Below are positions 6,523 to 8,580 of a stretch of DNA of 8,580 nucleotides, piece after piece. A model generated the notes under the pieces. It was not told the DNA's origin. It was given only the letters and a program-made list of their open reading frames with translations, and ran no database searches. Location of the stretch: positions 1 to 8,580 of the forward strand of contig CAUQQF010000035.1 in assembly GCA_963520375.1 (NCBI GenBank), in the 5' to 3' direction. Source of the stretch: JABCPE02 sp963520375 (lineage in GTDB: Bacteria > Bacteroidota > Bacteroidia > Flavobacteriales > Weeksellaceae). Position 1 is the first letter of the stretch. Each line of letters starts with the position of its first letter. The position numbers and the translations under genes were made by a program.

Positions 6523-7301
6523 ATGGAAAGAGATAAAATAAAGAATATTTCGAAAGTATAATAACACAAAAAAAGGAAAATATATCTTTTTATCTTAATG
6601 CATTTGAAAATAATAGGGTTGCTATAGATAGACAGTATGTTGTACTTAATAGTATGGCAGGAGATTGTCTGACATCTCTTATTGCTAAATATTCCGCGAG
6701 TTACCCTATAGAAGATTTGTATACAGATTATTACGACGCTTTAGAATATATGCACCAGAGCTGGATGGTATTGGACAATCGTGCTTATTTAAAAGATACT
6801 AAATACAATCATTATTTTGGCTCAGACTATGATTTGATGCTTTGGATGCTTTCATTGGGATATTTATTAGATGTTGAAAAACAGAAATATATGCTGCTTT
6901 TAGAAATATTAGACCGATTTTCTGTAAAAGACCTGCTCTATGAAACCATCATTAAAGCCAAAATATCCGAACGACCTCCTATAACAGAGGAAAGTTATAA
7001 AATGATAACGGATATGCCATGGGCGTATGAGTCTCTTCGCCATGCCGTCCTAGAAACAGATGATGAATATGGAAAAGAACGCTCTTCTGCTCTGATTGAA
7101 CATTTCTTAAATAAAGAATTTTATCAAAGGCACAAAGGTTTTAGTTTTTATGACCATCATAAGAGCAATAATAACATATATTATGGCTATTGGAGTTTTG
7201 AAAGTGCGGCTATTGCTGATATTTTATCCGTAGATATCTCACCTTTTGAAAACAATAAATACTTCCCTAAAGATGCGTATTTTTACAAAAAAGTAGAGTA
7301 G
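6523..7301 (+). pseudogene. PoNi-type immunity protein (DUF1910/DUF1911), frameshifted near the 5' end
   Basis: The intact reading frame 6654-7301 encodes 215 residues of a PoNe-immunity (PoNi) protein, a family that neutralises PoNe DNase toxins delivered between bacteria. Evidence is the DUF1910-like LIAKYSASYPIEDL (9-22 of that frame) and the DUF1911-like YYGYWSFESAA (176-186) with YFPKD (203-207). The same frame stays open upstream to 6537 and encodes a typical family N-terminus beginning NKEYFESII, but it has no start codon there. ATG at 6523 in another frame gives MERDK and then runs to a stop at 6559-6561. One extra A in the A-run 6535-6538 would join them as MERDKNKEYF and give 259 residues, the expected family length. 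As written, only a product from ATG 6654, lacking the first 44 residues, could be made. No PoNe toxin is adjacent. It lies just after the tRNA-Ser terminator. Confidence 0.8.
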
Positions 7302-7363
7302 GAGGAGAGAGGAGTTTATATTAGTATTGTGAGTCATATTATTGATTTTTAAAAACAAACAAA

Positions 7364-8022
7364 ATGAAATATTATAAGATAGATATTAAATCTCATTTTC
7401 CAGAATTAGGGAGAATAGCAAGTAGCGCAGAAGGTAAAAATGTGCCTGAAAAGAGTATTTTTATAGAATAGGAAAAAGGGAAATTATTGAAAATACTCCC
7501 ATTTTTGATTATTTTGTTTTAGAAAGTTTCGATAAAGAAAAATACTGGAAATGGGCTTTGTTTGATATTCATGGTTTCATAGGAGAGGGAAGCATAATGT
7601 GTGGCTGGTATATCTCAGATAAATTAAAATCGCTTTTAGAAAAATTCAGAATTGCTCCAAAATATCATTTCTACGAAACACGGCTCCTCTACAAAGAAGA
7701 AAAATTCAAATACTGGATTTTTCAGTTTCCGATAGATGGGCTTCACAACTATAATTATGAAAAAAGTGAGTATTTTATAGATAATCAAAGAGTTTTGGGA
7801 ATTAAAACCGCAGAAGAATACGACGAGTATGACTATAAAATCTGGAAAGAAACCAAAAAAAATATAGAATGGAGAAAAATTGTCTTAGTAGATAAATTTG
7901 ATATTGTTGACACTTGGCAAGGAGATATTCTCTGCTCAGAGCACCTGAAACAAGCCATAGAAGAAAACGGCATCACAGGTTTTGAGTTTTTTGAGATTGA
8001 TTATGAGGTGGTTGTAGAGTAA
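7364..8022 (+). pseudogene. Imm11/DUF1629-like putative immunity protein, frameshifted near the 5' end
   Basis: ATG at 7364 after an A-rich leader opens a frame of 35 codons (MKYYKIDIKS...) that stops at TAG 7469-7471. The frame one base over is open from 7450 to the stop at 8020-8022 and carries the rest. One extra T in the T-run 7458-7462 would join them as SIFYRIGKRE and give 219 residues. The downstream part has IFDYFVLESFDKEKYWKWA, FDIHGFIGEG, GWYISDKLKSLLEKF, FYETRLLYKEEKFKYWIF and a C-terminal SEHLKQAIEENGITGFEF plus EIDYE. The last block resembles the end of Imm11/DUF1629 proteins; this is recognition by pattern, not a search. It is soluble, acidic, with no signal peptide or membrane segment. 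A 154-residue remnant could start at TTG 7558, but that cuts a conserved block. It lies 62 bases after the PoNi-like gene. Confidence 0.6.
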
Positions 8023-8076
8023 GAATTGAAATGTGACAAATTCACCAAGTAGAGAAATTTTCAAATAATAAAAATA

Positions 8077-8475
8077 ATGCATTATCATTTTAATAAAGAA
8101 AAACAAATTTTAATGGAAAAAGAGATTACAAATTTAATTCCCATTTCCGAAAAACAAGTTAATGAGCTTTTAGAAAAAAATAAAGATACTCCTTTTGAAT
8201 ATATAATATTTTTGAAAGAAATAGGAAGTGGTAACATCAATAATATTCTTGATTTAAAGGATTTTATATTCGATTTTAACGACTTAGGATTAGAAGATAT
8301 TTATAATATTCCTGAAAACATCAAATTATTTGGAGATAATTTTTCAGGAGATTTTATAGGTTTTGATTTTAATAAAAATGGAGAAATTATAGAATTTTTA
8401 CATGAAAGTGGAGAAATTTATTGGACTGGTAAAAATTTTAAAGGATATATAATTGATTTAATTAACAGCCTTTGA
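8077..8475 (+). CDS. SMI1/KNR4 (SUKH) family protein, probable immunity protein
   Basis: A 132-residue soluble protein with the SUKH fold pattern: helix ISEKQVNELLEKN (23-35), PFEYIIFLKEIGSGNIN (38-54), a variable acidic centre, then FGDNFSGDFIGFDF and GEIIEFLHESGEIYWTG before a final helix FKGYIIDLI. In bacteria SUKH proteins are commonly immunity proteins for diverse nuclease and other polymorphic toxins; the cognate toxin is not in this window. ATG at 8077 gives MHYHFNKEKQIL; ATG at 8113 (MEKEITNLIP) is an alternative start that keeps the whole domain, and nothing here decides between them. It is intact, unlike its two upstream neighbours, and markedly AT-rich: a hand count of 8221-8400 gives 39 G+C of 180, against 57 of 120 in trxB at 4861-4980, suggesting foreign origin. 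Confidence 0.75.
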   Translation: MHYHFNKEKQILMEKEITNLIPISEKQVNELLEKNKDTPFEYIIFLKEIGSGNINNILDLKDFIFDFNDLGLEDIYNIPENIKLFGDNFSGDFIGFDFNKNGEIIEFLHESGEIYWTGKNFKGYIIDLINSL

Positions 8476-8580
8476 TAAAGAAGAACATTATTTTGAAAAG
8501 TAAGTAAATGAAAGATTAAGATAAAACTCTCTAAATTAGCTTTAAATTATTTATTCCTATAATTTATATTATGTTAAATT
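8476..8580. other. AT-rich non-coding end of window
   Basis: No open frame of note, terminator hairpin or TAnnTTTG box was seen here. The only ATG with context (8508) gives three codons and a stop. A following gene would begin beyond the window. Confidence 0.5.

Noticed and set aside
6535..6543. Programmed -1 ribosomal frameshift in the PoNi-like gene
   Set aside because: There is no X XXY YYZ slippery heptamer in phase, and slipping back at the AAA codon would place the Lys tRNA on TAA. A simple one-base loss explains the data better.
1..8580. CRISPR array, insertion sequence or long direct repeats
   Set aside because: No regularly spaced repeats, terminal inverted repeats or transposase motifs were seen on either strand.

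Overview
The window looks like a chromosomal segment from a flavobacterium (Bacteroidota), probably a Weeksellaceae-type organism such as the Chryseobacterium/Riemerella/Elizabethkingia group. The evidence is the protein flavour, promoters of the Bacteroidota type (TTTG, about 19 bases, then TAnnTTTG), A-rich leaders without clear Shine-Dalgarno sequences, and a tRNA gene that does not encode CCA. The genus is an inference.

Bases 1-6122 are ordinary, densely packed housekeeping DNA, all on the + strand. In order it holds the 3' end of queA (queuosine), an NAD(P)H-dependent nitroreductase-type flavoprotein, a short terminator, rlmN (23S rRNA/tRNA A2-methylation), an AEC-family membrane transporter, a secreted beta-propeller-like protein of unknown role, and a polyprenyl diphosphate synthase that starts with GTG behind its own TAnnTTTG promoter. 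Then come thioredoxin reductase (trxB) and a fluoride channel (fluC/crcB). Gaps are 9 to about 57 bases, so most of these genes are probably cotranscribed. The likely units are queA-nitroreductase, rlmN-AEC-propeller, and synthase-trxB-fluC.

Bases 6123-6387 form a self-contained tRNA unit: a good promoter, tRNA-Ser(UGA) with a long variable arm, and a strong 12-bp terminator hairpin. The rest of the intergenic space up to 6522 holds only a likely promoter for the next gene.

Bases 6523-8475 change character. They are more AT-rich and hold three genes that look like immunity proteins of polymorphic-toxin systems: a PoNi-type protein (DUF1910/DUF1911), an Imm11/DUF1629-like protein, and a SMI1/KNR4 (SUKH) protein. 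No toxin is visible beside them. The first two are each broken near the 5' end by what reads as loss of one base in a short homopolymer (A at 6535-6538, T at 7458-7462). Adding one base back restores continuous proteins of 259 and 219 residues whose N-termini fit their downstream parts. The region is best read as an orphan immunity-gene cluster beside a tRNA gene, either decaying, phase-variable, or affected by sequencing indels. Bases 8476-8580 show nothing recognisable.
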